The notes under the pieces were generated by a model. That model worked only from the letters and a program-made list of their open reading frames with translations. It did no database searches and was not told where the DNA came from. Made by a program: the position numbers and the translations under genes. From an uncultured Rhizobium sp. (GTDB taxonomy: Bacteria; Pseudomonadota; Alphaproteobacteria; Rhizobiales; Rhizobiaceae), in NCBI GenBank assembly GCA_945952415.1, contig CAMFIF010000006.1, positions 62,001-126,000 of the forward strand: a stretch of DNA of 64,000 nt, written 5' to 3'. Positions 25,661 through 34,967 of this stretch are shown here, piece after piece (the stretch's first letter is position 1; every line of letters starts with the position of its first letter).

Positions 25661-26374
25661 GTGGCAACACTCAATTGCGACATGGGCGAAGCTTTCGGCC
25701 TTTACCGGATGGGCGATGACGAAGGCCTGATGCCGCTGATCGATATTGCCAATGTCGCCTGCGGCTTCCACGCCTCCGATTTCAACCACATGCGCTCTAC
25801 TGTGAAGCTTGCCAAGAAGCATGGCGTGAAGGTCGGTGCCCATCCCTCCCTCCCCGATCTGCAGGGCTTCGGCCGCCGGGAGATGAAGATCGGCCGCGAG
25901 GAACTCGCCAACTGCATCATCTATCAGGTCGGCGCGCTGAAAGGCTTTCTGGAAGCGGAAGGGCTCACCCTCAACCACATCAAGCCGCATGGCTCGCTCT
26001 ATGGCATGGCGGCCCGCATGGAAGACGTGGCGCATGCGATCTGCGATGCGGCGGATGTCTTCCGGGTGCCGCTTCTCGGCATGATCAACACGCTGCACGA
26101 GACGATCTATACCGAGCGCGGCCACACCTTCATCGCCGAATTCTATGCCGATCTCGACTATAACGATCAGGGCGGCCTCATCATCACCCGCGAGCACGAG
26201 GCGAAGGATCCCGAAAAAGCCGCCAGGATCTGTCGCCGGGCCGTGACAGAAGGGCTGGTGAAAAGCGTCGGCGGCGTGGATATCGAGGTCAAGGCGGATA
26301 CGATCTGCGTCCATTCCGACACGCCGAATGCGGTCGAGATCGCGACTGCGGTCCGCGGCGCGCTCGCCCACTGA
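25661..26374 (+). CDS. pxpA: LamB/YcsF family protein, 5-oxoprolinase subunit A (PxpA)
   Basis: 237 residues. Begins ATLNCDMGEAFGLYRMGDD, then MPLIDIANVACGFHASDF and KVGAHPSLPDLQGFGRR; these are the signature segments of PxpA, the presumed hydrolytic subunit of prokaryotic 5-oxoprolinase PxpABC. The GTG at 25661 has GGAGG 6 bases upstream; an in-frame ATG at 25655 is too close to that site. It is first in an operon with a biotin carrier, a biotin carboxylase and PxpB/PxpC homologues, which standard pxp operons do not contain. The substrate may therefore be activated by carboxylation rather than phosphorylation. Confidence 0.88.
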   Translation: MATLNCDMGEAFGLYRMGDDEGLMPLIDIANVACGFHASDFNHMRSTVKLAKKHGVKVGAHPSLPDLQGFGRREMKIGREELANCIIYQVGALKGFLEAEGLTLNHIKPHGSLYGMAARMEDVAHAICDAADVFRVPLLGMINTLHETIYTERGHTFIAEFYADLDYNDQGGLIITREHEAKDPEKAARICRRAVTEGLVKSVGGVDIEVKADTICVHSDTPNAVEIATAVRGALAH

Positions 26375-26398
26375 AACAATCATAAAAGGGGTTCACCA

Positions 26399-26635
26399 AT
26401 GTCCAAGCACCTTCTCTCGCCGCTCCCCGGCACCTTCTACCGGAAGCCCTCGCCCGATGCGCCCGCCTACAAGAATGTCGGCGATCCGGTCGCGGTCGGC
26501 GATGTCATCGGCCTCATCGAGGTGATGAAGAGCTTCAACGAGGTGAAGGCCGAGGAGGCCGGCACGATCACCGCCTTCCTCGCCGATGACGAGGAGCCGG
26601 TCATGGCCGGCCAGCCGCTCGCCGAGCTGGGTTGA
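26399..26635 (+). CDS. Biotin carboxyl carrier protein
   Basis: 78 residues, a bare biotinyl domain. The biotinylated Lys is residue 44 in EVMKSF, the variant of the usual EAMKM motif also seen in urea-carboxylase-type carriers. The start LLSPLPGTFY is the typical first strand, with its Pro-Gly-Thr. It would swing CO2 from the biotin carboxylase encoded next to the PxpB/PxpC-like carboxyltransferase. No Pro/Ala linker precedes the domain, unlike AccB of fatty-acid synthesis, so this is a pathway-specific carrier. Starts 24 bp after pxpA with AAGGGG as ribosome site. Confidence 0.9.
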   Translation: MSKHLLSPLPGTFYRKPSPDAPAYKNVGDPVAVGDVIGLIEVMKSFNEVKAEEAGTITAFLADDEEPVMAGQPLAELG

Positions 26636-26639
26636 GCCC

Positions 26640-28025
26640 ATGGCCATCCGCAAGCTGCTCGTCGCCAATCGCGGGGAAATCGCCGTCCGCATCATCCGCG
26701 CGGCGCGTGAACTCGGCATCGCCACCGTTCAGGTCTACAGCGCCGCCGACAAGGACATGCTCGCCGTGAAGATGGCCGACGAGGCCGTCCATATCGGCCC
26801 GCCGCACGCGGCCAAATCCTATCTCAGCATCGAAGCGATCCTGAAGGCCGCCGCCGATACCGGCGCGGATGCGATTCATCCGGGCTACGGTTTCCTCGCC
26901 GAAAATGCCGGGTTTGCCGATGCGGTGGAGGCCGCCGGCCTCGTCTTCGTCGGCCCGACCGGAGACCAGATCCGCACCATGGGCGACAAGGCCATGGCGC
27001 GCATGGCGGCGATTGCCGCGGGGGTGCCCTGTGTTCCCGGCTCCGACGGCCGGATCGACAGCCCGGAACAGGCCCGCGACGTGGCTGCGCGCATCGGCTT
27101 TCCGCTGATGATCAAGGCAGCGGCAGGCGGCGGCGGACGCGGCATTCGCATCGCTTCCGATCCGCAGGAATTCGAAACGCTGATGGCGCAGGCCAGCGCC
27201 GAGGCGAAGGCCGCCTTCGGGGATGGCGGTCTCTACGTGGAAAAGGTCATCGAGCGCGCCCGCCACATCGAGGTACAGATTCTGGCCGATGGCGAGAATG
27301 CGATCCACTGCTTCGAGCGCGAATGCTCGCTGCAGCGGCGCCGGCAGAAGGTGTGGGAGGAGGCGCCCGCCGCCACCCTTCCCGCTTCCGTCCGCGAAAG
27401 GCTCTGCGCCTCCGCCGTCGCCCTTGCCCGGGCGGTGAAATATCGCGGCGCCGGCACCATCGAATATCTCTATGACGATGCCTCCGGGGATTTCTACTTC
27501 ATCGAGATGAACACCCGCATCCAGGTAGAGCATCCGGTCACGGAAATGATCACCGGCATCGATCTGGTGCGCGAAATGATCCGCATTGCCGGCGGGGCGC
27601 CGCTTTCCTACCGGCAGGAAGAGGTGCGGCTCACCGGCGCGGCGATCGAGGTGCGTATCAATGCGGAGGACCCGGCGAAGAACTTCCAGCCGGGCCCGGG
27701 CATGATCACGGCGCTGACGGTGCCGGGGGGTGCGGGCACCCGCTTCGACACCATGCTTTACCAGGGCTACACGGTACCGCCCTTCTACGACTCGCTGCTC
27801 GGCAAGCTGATCGTCTGGGACGAGACGCGGGAACTGGCCATCGAAAGGCTGAAGCGTGCTCTCGGTGAACTGGAGGTCAAGGGGCTGAAAACCACGAAGC
27901 CGCTTTTCGCCCGCCTTGCCGACGATCCCGACGTGCGCGCCGGCAATGTGCATACGCGGTGGCTGGAGCCCTGGCTCGAGCACCACCAGCAGGAACTGCA
28001 AGAACAAGAGGGAACAGGTTCATGA
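26640..28025 (+). CDS. Biotin carboxylase subunit
   Basis: 461 residues, near the AccC length. ATP-grasp enzyme that carboxylates biotin with bicarbonate. Seen: KLLVANRGEIAVRIIRAA, the glycine-rich loop KAAAGGGGRGIR, the ERECSLQRRRQKVWEEAP block and MNTRIQVEHPVTE with catalytic Glu/Asn/Arg. It lies 4 bp after the carrier gene and its stop overlaps the pxpB start (ATGA). Dedicated to this operon rather than housekeeping, judging by context. It partners the carrier and the two carboxyltransferase-like subunits downstream. Confidence 0.93.
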   Translation: MAIRKLLVANRGEIAVRIIRAARELGIATVQVYSAADKDMLAVKMADEAVHIGPPHAAKSYLSIEAILKAAADTGADAIHPGYGFLAENAGFADAVEAAGLVFVGPTGDQIRTMGDKAMARMAAIAAGVPCVPGSDGRIDSPEQARDVAARIGFPLMIKAAAGGGGRGIRIASDPQEFETLMAQASAEAKAAFGDGGLYVEKVIERARHIEVQILADGENAIHCFERECSLQRRRQKVWEEAPAATLPASVRERLCASAVALARAVKYRGAGTIEYLYDDASGDFYFIEMNTRIQVEHPVTEMITGIDLVREMIRIAGGAPLSYRQEEVRLTGAAIEVRINAEDPAKNFQPGPGMITALTVPGGAGTRFDTMLYQGYTVPPFYDSLLGKLIVWDETRELAIERLKRALGELEVKGLKTTKPLFARLADDPDVRAGNVHTRWLEPWLEHHQQELQEQEGTGS

Positions 28026-28891
28026 AGACTCGCTACTCCTTCGGAGGCGACGAGCACATCTTCGTCGAATGCGATGAGGAAATGTCGCTCGAAGCCTTCT
28101 TCAAATCGCTTTCCATCACCACGGCGGTGAAGGAGGCGAAGATCCGGGGCGTCACGGAAATCTGTCCGGCCAATGCCTCCTTCCAGATCAAGTTCAATCC
28201 TGACATCATCGCGCCGGACGCCATGCTGAAGGAATTGCAGGCGATCGAGGCGACTGCCGCCAGAGCGCCCTCTACCATCAGGACGCGCATCATCGAGATC
28301 CCGGTCTTCTATAACGATCCCTGGACACACGAGACGCTGATGCGCTTCCGCGAAAGGCATCAGGACCCCACCTCCACCGACATCGAATACACCGCCCGGA
28401 TCAACAATCTCGACGGGGTCGACGGCTTCATCAGGGCCCATTCGGGGGCGCCCTGGTTCGTCTCCATGGTCGGTTTCGTGGCGGGCCTGCCCTTCCTCTA
28501 CCAGATGGTGGACCGAAAGCGGCAGATCCAGTCGCCGAAATATCTCCGCCCCCGCACCGACACGCCGCGGCTCACGGTCGGCCATGGCGGCTGCTTCGGC
28601 TGCATCTATTCCGTGCGCGGCGCCGGCGGCTACCAGATGTTCGGCATCACCCCCATGCCGATCTACGATCCGAACCAGAAGATCAAGTATCTCCAGGACT
28701 TCATGTGCCTCTTCCGGCCCGGCGACATCGTGCGCTGGAAGCCCATCAACCGCGACGAATATGACGCGACGGTCGCGGATGTGGATGCGGGCCGGTTCGC
28801 TCCGGTGATGCGGGACGTGACCTTCTCGCTCGACGAATTCAAGGCGGACATGGACGGCTACAACGCCAAGCTGATGGGGGCGCTGAAATGA
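28022..28891 (+). CDS. KipI/PxpB family carboxyltransferase subunit (urea-carboxylase-like)
   Basis: 289 residues. The C-terminal two-thirds matches the KipI/allophanate-hydrolase-subunit-1 family: FVGFVAGLPFLYQ-like VSMVGFVAGLPFLYQM, PKYLRPRTDTPRLTVGHGG and RGAGGYQMFGITPMPIYDP. The 'PK...PRT.TP' and 'GGYQ' segments look more like the central region of urea carboxylase than like 5-oxoprolinase PxpB. The first ~90 residues form an extra domain. With the next gene it would make the carboxyltransferase core. Overlaps both neighbours by 4 bp, indicating coupled translation and a stoichiometric complex. Confidence 0.85.
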   Translation: MKTRYSFGGDEHIFVECDEEMSLEAFFKSLSITTAVKEAKIRGVTEICPANASFQIKFNPDIIAPDAMLKELQAIEATAARAPSTIRTRIIEIPVFYNDPWTHETLMRFRERHQDPTSTDIEYTARINNLDGVDGFIRAHSGAPWFVSMVGFVAGLPFLYQMVDRKRQIQSPKYLRPRTDTPRLTVGHGGCFGCIYSVRGAGGYQMFGITPMPIYDPNQKIKYLQDFMCLFRPGDIVRWKPINRDEYDATVADVDAGRFAPVMRDVTFSLDEFKADMDGYNAKLMGALK

Positions 28892-29859
28892 GCATCAGGA
28901 TCATCTCTCCCGGCCTTTCCACCACCGTTCAGGACCTCGGCCGGCCGGGCTATTACCATATCGGCATTCCGCTTTCCGGTGCGATGGACATGCTTGCCGC
29001 GCGGGCGGCGAACCTCCTCGTCGGCAATCCGGAGGAGGCGGCGCTTCTCGAAATGGTCTTCATGGGACCGAAAATCGAGTTTCTTCAGGATGCGACCGTT
29101 GCCGTGACCGGGGCGGAGCTGCCGCCCAAGGTCAATGGCGAGGAGAGGGCCACCTGGACCTCACTCGCCATGAAGAAGGGCGACGTTCTGTCCTTCGCTT
29201 TCCTGAAAAAGGGTGCGCGCGCCTATGTCGCGATCTCGGGCGGCATCGACGTGCCGGTCGTGCTCGGCTCGCGCTCCACCTATACGCTCGGCGCGCTCGG
29301 GGGCTTCGAGGGACGGAAACTGGCAGCAGGCGACGTGCTGCCGCTCGGCGCGGGCAGGGGTGCCGCGGAAGGCCGGGCGGTGCCGGAGACCTTGCGCCGG
29401 TCGCCGGGCGCGCCGGCCGAACTGAGGATGCTGCCGGGGCTCTACTGGCACCGCATCACCGAGGCTGCGGGCAGGCAGTTCTTCGAGGACACATGGAAGG
29501 TAGCGCCGGAGGCCGACCGCATCGGCTACCGGTTCAAGGGCGGCAAGCCGCTCGAATTCGTGCCGCGCGAGCCGCCCTTCGGCGCGGGCTCCGATCCCTC
29601 CAACATCGTCGATGCCTGCTATCCCTACGGTTCGATCCAGGTGCCGAGCGGAACGGAGCCGATCGTGCTGCACCGGGATGCGGTGTCCGGCGGCGGCTAT
29701 TTCATGGTCGGTGCGGTGATTTCGGCGGACATGGACCTGATCGGCCAGCTGCAGCCGCACACGCCGGCACGCTTCGTCGAGGTGACGATGGAAGAGGCGC
29801 TGCTTGCCCGCAACGACCGGGCACGCCTCATCGACCGCATCCGTCAGGCGCTCGCCTGA
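28888..29859 (+). CDS. KipA/PxpC family biotin-dependent carboxyltransferase subunit
   Basis: 323 residues. Family marks: SPGLSTTVQDLGRPGYYHIG, then SGAMDMLAARAANLLVGNP, YVAISGGIDVPVVLGSRST with TYTLGALGGFEGRKL, and a C-terminal PFGAGSDPSN / PSGTEPIVLHRDAVSGGGY block. The fold is shared by PxpC and the carboxyltransferase part of urea carboxylase. It completes the five-gene operon pxpA-carrier-carboxylase-pxpB-pxpC. The most economical reading is a split, multi-subunit relative of urea carboxylase whose carboxylated product is hydrolysed by PxpA or by HyuAB. Confidence 0.87.
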   Translation: MSIRIISPGLSTTVQDLGRPGYYHIGIPLSGAMDMLAARAANLLVGNPEEAALLEMVFMGPKIEFLQDATVAVTGAELPPKVNGEERATWTSLAMKKGDVLSFAFLKKGARAYVAISGGIDVPVVLGSRSTYTLGALGGFEGRKLAAGDVLPLGAGRGAAEGRAVPETLRRSPGAPAELRMLPGLYWHRITEAAGRQFFEDTWKVAPEADRIGYRFKGGKPLEFVPREPPFGAGSDPSNIVDACYPYGSIQVPSGTEPIVLHRDAVSGGGYFMVGAVISADMDLIGQLQPHTPARFVEVTMEEALLARNDRARLIDRIRQALA

Positions 29860-29870
29860 CGGTGAAGAAA

Positions 29871-29898
29871 AGGCCGCGCCCTTTGCGGGGCACGGCCT
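29871..29898 (-). terminator. Convergent terminator between pxpC and the AraC regulator gene
   Basis: An 11-bp stem with one mismatch (AGGCCGCGCCC against GGGCACGGCCT). On the minus strand it is followed by TTTTCTTC, making it a good terminator for the AraC gene; on the plus strand the T run is missing, so pxpC termination would be weaker. Confidence 0.65.
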
Positions 29899-29943
29899 GA
29901 TTACGTCGGGGGACGACAGGGAGAAAGCGGCCAGACCGCGCAG

Positions 29944-30912
29944 TCAGTTGGCTGCGCGATGGCGCTCCCGTGCCTGATCCCGGAATTCCTTGGGCGTCAC
30001 GTTGAAGTGCGCCTTGAACGCACGCGAGAACTGGGCATGGTCACTGAAGCCGAAACGATAGGCGATTTCCGCGACCGTCTGGCGGTTGGAAACATCCGCG
30101 AGCGCGATGCGGCACGCGGTCAGCCGCTGGTCGCGCACCCAGCTGCCAAGCGTCTGGTTCGTATCCCGGAAGAGTTCGTGCAGATAGCGCGTGGACATGC
30201 CGCAGGCGCGCGCAATCGTTTCCGGGTCGAGGTCGGGATTGTGGAGGTTGCGCCGCACATAGGCCTCGATCCGCGTCAGATGCGCCGCGCGCACCGACGA
30301 GCTGCCCGAGGTGAGCGTGCGCTCGTCCGCCTTCAGCGACAGCACCAGAAGATCGATCAGCTGCTTGCCGACCGCCTGGCGCACTTCCGGCGTCATCGCG
30401 TTGAAGCGGCCCGGGATCAGCTGCAGCATGTCGGAAAAGAGGCCGCCCGCGCCTTCGGCCGCATTGAACTGCATGGAGCAGAAGCGGTCCGGCTGGCGGA
30501 TCTGGCTGGCGAGCTCCTGCGACTGGACCTTCATTACCCAGAGATCGGCGAAGTCGTCGTGCCAGAATTCATACGGTTCGTGGCTGCGCTCCAGGAAGAA
30601 GCCGCCCGGCTGGCAATAGACCTCCTTGCCGCACTGGCTGAAGTTCACCTGGCTGCGGATCGGGATGGTGATGAGGAAATGCTCGTCGCGCTCCGCCTTC
30701 AGATGCTTCGGCAGGCGGCGATATTGCAGCGCCGCCGAGGCGAGACGCGACAGGGAGACATCGCCCAGCTCCCAGATCATCAGGTCGCCTGTGAAGTTGT
30801 CGGTCTGGGCGAAGGTGAGGTCGAGCGGGAAATAGGCACTGGCAATGGCCTCGTGCCAATGGCGGCTGCGGTCGTGCCGCGGGGTTTCCGCGGTCGTGAT
30901 CATGGACTTCAT
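29944..30912 (-). CDS. AraC-family transcriptional regulator
   Basis: 322 residues. N-terminal AraC-binding-like domain (for example YFPLDLTFAQTDNFTGDL and FLITIPIRSQVNFSQCGKEV) and a C-terminal double helix-turn-helix: PDLDPETIARACGMSTRYLHELF-type first motif and AEIAYRFGFSDHAQFSRAFK second motif. The ATG at 30912 is supported by AAAGGGGAACC; a start at 31017 is in frame but lacks one. It diverges from hyuB with 182 bp between, so it most likely controls the hydantoinase-transporter operon, and is convergent with the pxp operon. Confidence 0.88.
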   Translation of the reverse strand: MKSMITTAETPRHDRSRHWHEAIASAYFPLDLTFAQTDNFTGDLMIWELGDVSLSRLASAALQYRRLPKHLKAERDEHFLITIPIRSQVNFSQCGKEVYCQPGGFFLERSHEPYEFWHDDFADLWVMKVQSQELASQIRQPDRFCSMQFNAAEGAGGLFSDMLQLIPGRFNAMTPEVRQAVGKQLIDLLVLSLKADERTLTSGSSSVRAAHLTRIEAYVRRNLHNPDLDPETIARACGMSTRYLHELFRDTNQTLGSWVRDQRLTACRIALADVSNRQTVAEIAYRFGFSDHAQFSRAFKAHFNVTPKEFRDQARERHRAAN

Positions 30913-31094
30913 TTTTGGTTCCCCTTTTTTTCTCATGAAAGGGGAGGACGGGTCCTTTCGTCCAGCAAAATTTTCCGGGGCTGCACCGAAAGACAAGGCT
31001 TGGTGCGCCGGATGCAAAGACCGCTCGGCAAGAGCGGCCTTAGGCTTTCCCCAATCGAGAGGGCGGCAGGCGCCGGCCCGGAAATGAGGGAGCC
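30913..31094. promoter_or_regulatory. Divergent promoter region araC-type gene / hyuB
   Basis: The only non-coding stretch before the seven-gene hyuB-to-transporter operon, so both promoters must lie here. A GC-rich imperfect hairpin (CCGCTCGGCAAGAGCGG, 31020-31036) is in the leader of the plus-strand operon. Confidence 0.45.
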
Positions 31095-32855
31095 ATGAAA
31101 GAAATCCACAAACCCAAAGTCGATCCGATCACGCTCTCCGTGGTGCGCGGCGTGCTGGAAACCACCCAGCGCGAAATGACCCTGTCTCTGGAAAAGACGG
31201 CCCGTTCCTCGGTGTTCAACCTGGCGCATGACTATTCGACCGCGCTGTTCAATGGCCGGCCGGAGATGATCCTGCAGGGGCAGGACATTCCGATCCATCT
31301 GGGGTCGCTGATCCCGGCGATGAAGGCGGTCGCGAAATTCTTCGAGGGCGACATCCACGAGGGCGATCTCATCCTCCACAACGACCCGGCCTTCGGCGGC
31401 AGCCATGCCATCGACACCTGCATGTACAAGCCGGTCTTCTACAAGGGCGAGCTGGTCTACTGGACCGTGTGCAAGGGGCACCTCACCGATATCGGCGGGC
31501 CGGTTCCGGCGGGCTACAACCCGAACGCCAAGGAAATCTATGCCGAATGCCTGCGCATTCCCCCGGTGAAGATCTGGGACAAGGGCGTTCCGCGCAACGA
31601 CGTGCTGAACTTCATCTACACCAACATGCGCGCCCGCCGCGACCAGGAAGGCGATTTCAACGCGCTGATCGGCGCCTGCCAGGTGGGCGAGCGCAACCTC
31701 ATCGCGCTGCTCGACAAATATGGCAAGGAAACCGTCGATGCCTGCATCGACGAGCTGCTCGACATGGCCGAGAAGCACATGCGCGACATGATGCGCAGCG
31801 TGCCCGACGGCACCTACGAGGGCTCCGCGATCCTGGAGGATGCCGGCCACGGCTTCGGCGACTTCGAGATCAGGGCGACCGTCACCATCACCGGCGACAA
31901 CTGCCACATCGCCATCTCCAGCCCGCCGCAGATCCCCTATTTCATCAACTCCTACGAGGGCAATTCCCATTCGGGCGTCTATCTCGGCCTGATGATGTTC
32001 GCCGCGCTGCCGCCGCCATACAACGAAGGGCTCTATCGCTGCGTCTCGATCGATTTCGGCCCCAAGGGCACGATCTGCAACGCGCAGGAACCCGCCCCGC
32101 ACATGAACTGCACCACCACGCCGATGGAAACGCTGACGGATGCGGTGCGGCTCGCCTTCGAAAAGGCGATGCCCTCCAAGGTCGCCGCCTCCTGGGGCCA
32201 TGCCAACGGCCTCAACATCGCCGGCTGGGACAAGCGCACCAACGAGGAATACGTGACCATGGTGCTTGCCACCATCATTTCCGGCGGCGGCGCGACCCCC
32301 GAACAGGACGGCTGGCACGCGGTCGGCCCGGAATGCTGCTTCGGCGCGCTCACCTCGGGTGACGTGGAGCTTCTGGAATATTCCTACCCGATCATCATCC
32401 ACCGCTATTCGCTGATGGCCGACTCGGGCGGCGCGGGCAAGTTCCGCGGCGGTTCCGGCACGGCCTGGGAGGTGGAGCCGCTCGACGGCGACATGCTCTG
32501 CATCGGCTTCGGCGAAGGCCGGCGCATTCCGGCCATGGGTGCCGCGGGCGCCTATTCCACCGACATCGACACCAAGGTCGGCCGTGTCGAACTCAACCGT
32601 GGCGGCGAGACGGAAGTGCGCCGCACCAACATCATGGAGACGATCAAGCCCGGCGAGACGGTCACCAACATGAACCCCGGCGGAGGCGGCTACGGCAATC
32701 CGCATGAACGGCCCATCGAAAAGGTCCTCTGGGACGTCAAGAACGGGCTCGTTTCCATCGAAGGCGCGCGCCGCGACTATGGCGTCGTGATCACCGACCC
32801 CGAAACCCTCACCGTGGACCAGGCGGCAACGCAGGCCCTCCGGTCGGCAGCGTGA
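31095..32855 (+). CDS. Hydantoinase B / oxoprolinase family protein (HyuB)
   Basis: 586 residues, full length. Typical marks: DPITLSVVRGVLETTQREM, ARSSVFNLAHDYSTALFNG, HEGDLILHNDPAFGGSHA, YCGHLTDIGG-type KGHLTDIGGPVPAG and the C-terminal GGAGKFRGGSG and NPGGGGYGNP. With HyuA it forms the ATP-dependent enzyme family that includes N-methylhydantoinase, 5-oxoprolinase and acetone carboxylase; ATP activates an amide or ketone. The order of B before A with an ABC importer behind it is common in catabolic clusters. Substrate unknown. Confidence 0.9.
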   Translation: MKEIHKPKVDPITLSVVRGVLETTQREMTLSLEKTARSSVFNLAHDYSTALFNGRPEMILQGQDIPIHLGSLIPAMKAVAKFFEGDIHEGDLILHNDPAFGGSHAIDTCMYKPVFYKGELVYWTVCKGHLTDIGGPVPAGYNPNAKEIYAECLRIPPVKIWDKGVPRNDVLNFIYTNMRARRDQEGDFNALIGACQVGERNLIALLDKYGKETVDACIDELLDMAEKHMRDMMRSVPDGTYEGSAILEDAGHGFGDFEIRATVTITGDNCHIAISSPPQIPYFINSYEGNSHSGVYLGLMMFAALPPPYNEGLYRCVSIDFGPKGTICNAQEPAPHMNCTTTPMETLTDAVRLAFEKAMPSKVAASWGHANGLNIAGWDKRTNEEYVTMVLATIISGGGATPEQDGWHAVGPECCFGALTSGDVELLEYSYPIIIHRYSLMADSGGAGKFRGGSGTAWEVEPLDGDMLCIGFGEGRRIPAMGAAGAYSTDIDTKVGRVELNRGGETEVRRTNIMETIKPGETVTNMNPGGGGYGNPHERPIEKVLWDVKNGLVSIEGARRDYGVVITDPETLTVDQAATQALRSAA

Positions 32856-32869
32856 AAGGAGCAAGGATC

Positions 32870-34957
32870 ATGACCTCCATCAAGAACCGTTATCGCCTCG
32901 GGATCGACGCCGGCGGCACCTTCACCGACTTCGTCGTGGCAGACCGCCAGACGGGTGACACCAAGCTGTTCAAGGCGCTTTCGACGCCGACGGACCCGAC
33001 CCGCGCGATCCAGAACGGCCTGAAGCTCATCCACGAGGCCATCGGTGTCTCGCCGACCGAGCTCGTCTCGAACAGCGACCTCTGCATCAACGGCACCACG
33101 GTCGGGCTCAATGCGCTGATCACCCATCGGGGCGGCAAGACCGGCCTCATCGCCACTGCCGGCCACGAGGACTCCATCGAGATCCGCAACGGCCACAAGG
33201 AAGACGGCTACCGCTACGATCCGGAATATCCGGCCGCCACCATGCTGGTGCCGCGATACCTCCGCAAGGGCGTACGCGAACGCGTGCTTTCCGATGGCTC
33301 GGTGCGCACGCCGATGCACGAGGAGGATGTGCGCGCGGCTTGCGAGCTCTTCCTCAAGGAAGGCATCGAGACGGTGGCCATCTCCTTCGTCTGGTCGGTG
33401 CTGAACCCGGCGCATGAGCGCCGCGCCGCCGAGATCGTCCGGGAAATGATGCCCGACGCGATCGTTACGGTCGGCTCGGACCTCTACCCGCAGGTTCGCG
33501 AATACACCCGCACCTCCACTTCGGTGGTCAATGCCTATCTCGCCCCCGTCATGCGCCGCTATGTCAAGGCGGTGGATGCCTATTTCCGCGAGCTCGGAGC
33601 CGCCCAGCCGGTGCGCTACTTCCAGTCGAATGGCGGGCTTGCCATCGGCCAGGTGCTCACCGACCGCTCGGTCTACGCGATCAATTCCGGTCCGGCCTCC
33701 GCGCCCCAGGCGGGCCTCTATGTCTCCGCGCCCTTCGGCAAGAAGAGCGTCATCACCGTCGATATGGGTGGCACCTCCTTCGACATCACGCTGACCAAGG
33801 ACGGGCAGACGAACCTCAACAAGAACATCGACTTCCTGCGCTACCGCATCGGCGTGCCGATGATCCAGGTGGAGACGCTCGGTGCCGGCGGCGGTTCCAT
33901 CGGCTGGATCGATCCGCTCGGCATCATCCAGATGGGCCCGCAATCGGCAGGTTCGGAGCCGGGTCCCGCCTGCTACGGTCAGGGCGGCACGGAACCGACC
34001 ACGTCGGACGCCAATCTGGTGCTCGGCTATCTCTCGCCTGACGGCCTGCTCGGCGGCAAGCTGCCGCTCGACATCGAGAAGGCGCGTGCCGCGGTGCGCA
34101 AGGTGGCCGATCCGCTCGGCATTTCGGTCGAGCGCGCCGCCTACGGCATGTATACCATCGTCAACAACAACATGGTGAACGGCATCCGCCGCGTGTCGGT
34201 GGAGCGGGGCTACGATCCGCGCGACTTCGTGCTGGTCGGCGCCGGCGGGGCAACGGCCGCCCATATCACGGCGCTCGCCCGCGAGATCGGCATCGACACG
34301 ATCATCCTGCCGAAGCTCGCCTCCGGTCTCTGCGCATTCGGCCAGATCATCTCGGACGTGAAGTACAACTACATGGCCACCGCCCCGGTGCGTCTCGACA
34401 ACGACGCCGCCTACAGGCGGGTGGACGATCTCTACAAGCAGCTGGAGAAGGAGGGCCGCGCCCATCTCGTCTCCGACGGCTTCACGGACGAGACCATCGA
34501 GATCCGCCGCTCGCTGGAGATGCGCTATGTCGGGCAGGTGCATGAATGCACCGTCGACATCGATACCTTCGACATCGACGCCACCACGATCGAGCGGGTG
34601 AAGGACGCCTTCCACCGCCGGCACAAGGAACTCTACACCTATGCCGAACCGCACAATGCGGTGGAGGTGGTGAACATCGAATCCACCCTCTACGGCCGGA
34701 TCGAGAAGCCGAAGCGGCCGGAAAAGCCAAAGGCCGGCGCCCCCGGCGGGGCCATCAAGGATCACCGCGACGCGATCTTCGATCCGTCCGGCAAGGCGAC
34801 CCGAACGCCCGTCTACGACGGTGACCGGATCGGCACCGGGGAGCCCGTCAAGGGCCCGGCGATCATCGAGGAAGTGACCACCACCATCGTCATCGAGCCC
34901 GGCTGGACCGCCGTTCTCGACCCGACCAACTCCTACCTGATCACGCGCGACAAGTAA
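32870..34957 (+). CDS. Hydantoinase/oxoprolinase family protein (HyuA)
   Basis: 695 residues. The ASKHA-fold phosphate loop LGIDAGGTFTDFVVADRQ opens the protein; later come CINGTTVGLNALI, GLIATAGHEDSIEIRNG, SGPASAPQAG with TVDMGGTSFDITL, and the GAGGGSIGWID segment. This subunit binds ATP. I chose the ATG at 32870 behind AAGGAGCAAGGATC; a GTG at 32852 would overlap hyuB by four bases and is a possible alternative. Together with HyuB it should phosphorylate and open a lactam or hydantoin ring in the cytoplasm, downstream of the importer encoded next. Confidence 0.9.
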   Translation: MTSIKNRYRLGIDAGGTFTDFVVADRQTGDTKLFKALSTPTDPTRAIQNGLKLIHEAIGVSPTELVSNSDLCINGTTVGLNALITHRGGKTGLIATAGHEDSIEIRNGHKEDGYRYDPEYPAATMLVPRYLRKGVRERVLSDGSVRTPMHEEDVRAACELFLKEGIETVAISFVWSVLNPAHERRAAEIVREMMPDAIVTVGSDLYPQVREYTRTSTSVVNAYLAPVMRRYVKAVDAYFRELGAAQPVRYFQSNGGLAIGQVLTDRSVYAINSGPASAPQAGLYVSAPFGKKSVITVDMGGTSFDITLTKDGQTNLNKNIDFLRYRIGVPMIQVETLGAGGGSIGWIDPLGIIQMGPQSAGSEPGPACYGQGGTEPTTSDANLVLGYLSPDGLLGGKLPLDIEKARAAVRKVADPLGISVERAAYGMYTIVNNNMVNGIRRVSVERGYDPRDFVLVGAGGATAAHITALAREIGIDTIILPKLASGLCAFGQIISDVKYNYMATAPVRLDNDAAYRRVDDLYKQLEKEGRAHLVSDGFTDETIEIRRSLEMRYVGQVHECTVDIDTFDIDATTIERVKDAFHRRHKELYTYAEPHNAVEVVNIESTLYGRIEKPKRPEKPKAGAPGGAIKDHRDAIFDPSGKATRTPVYDGDRIGTGEPVKGPAIIEEVTTTIVIEPGWTAVLDPTNSYLITRDK

Positions 34958-34967
34958 GAAGGGACCA

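Noticed and set aside
32777..34765. A 662-residue frame antisense to hyuA
   Set aside because: No motifs; the sense protein is full length with the ATP-binding loop.
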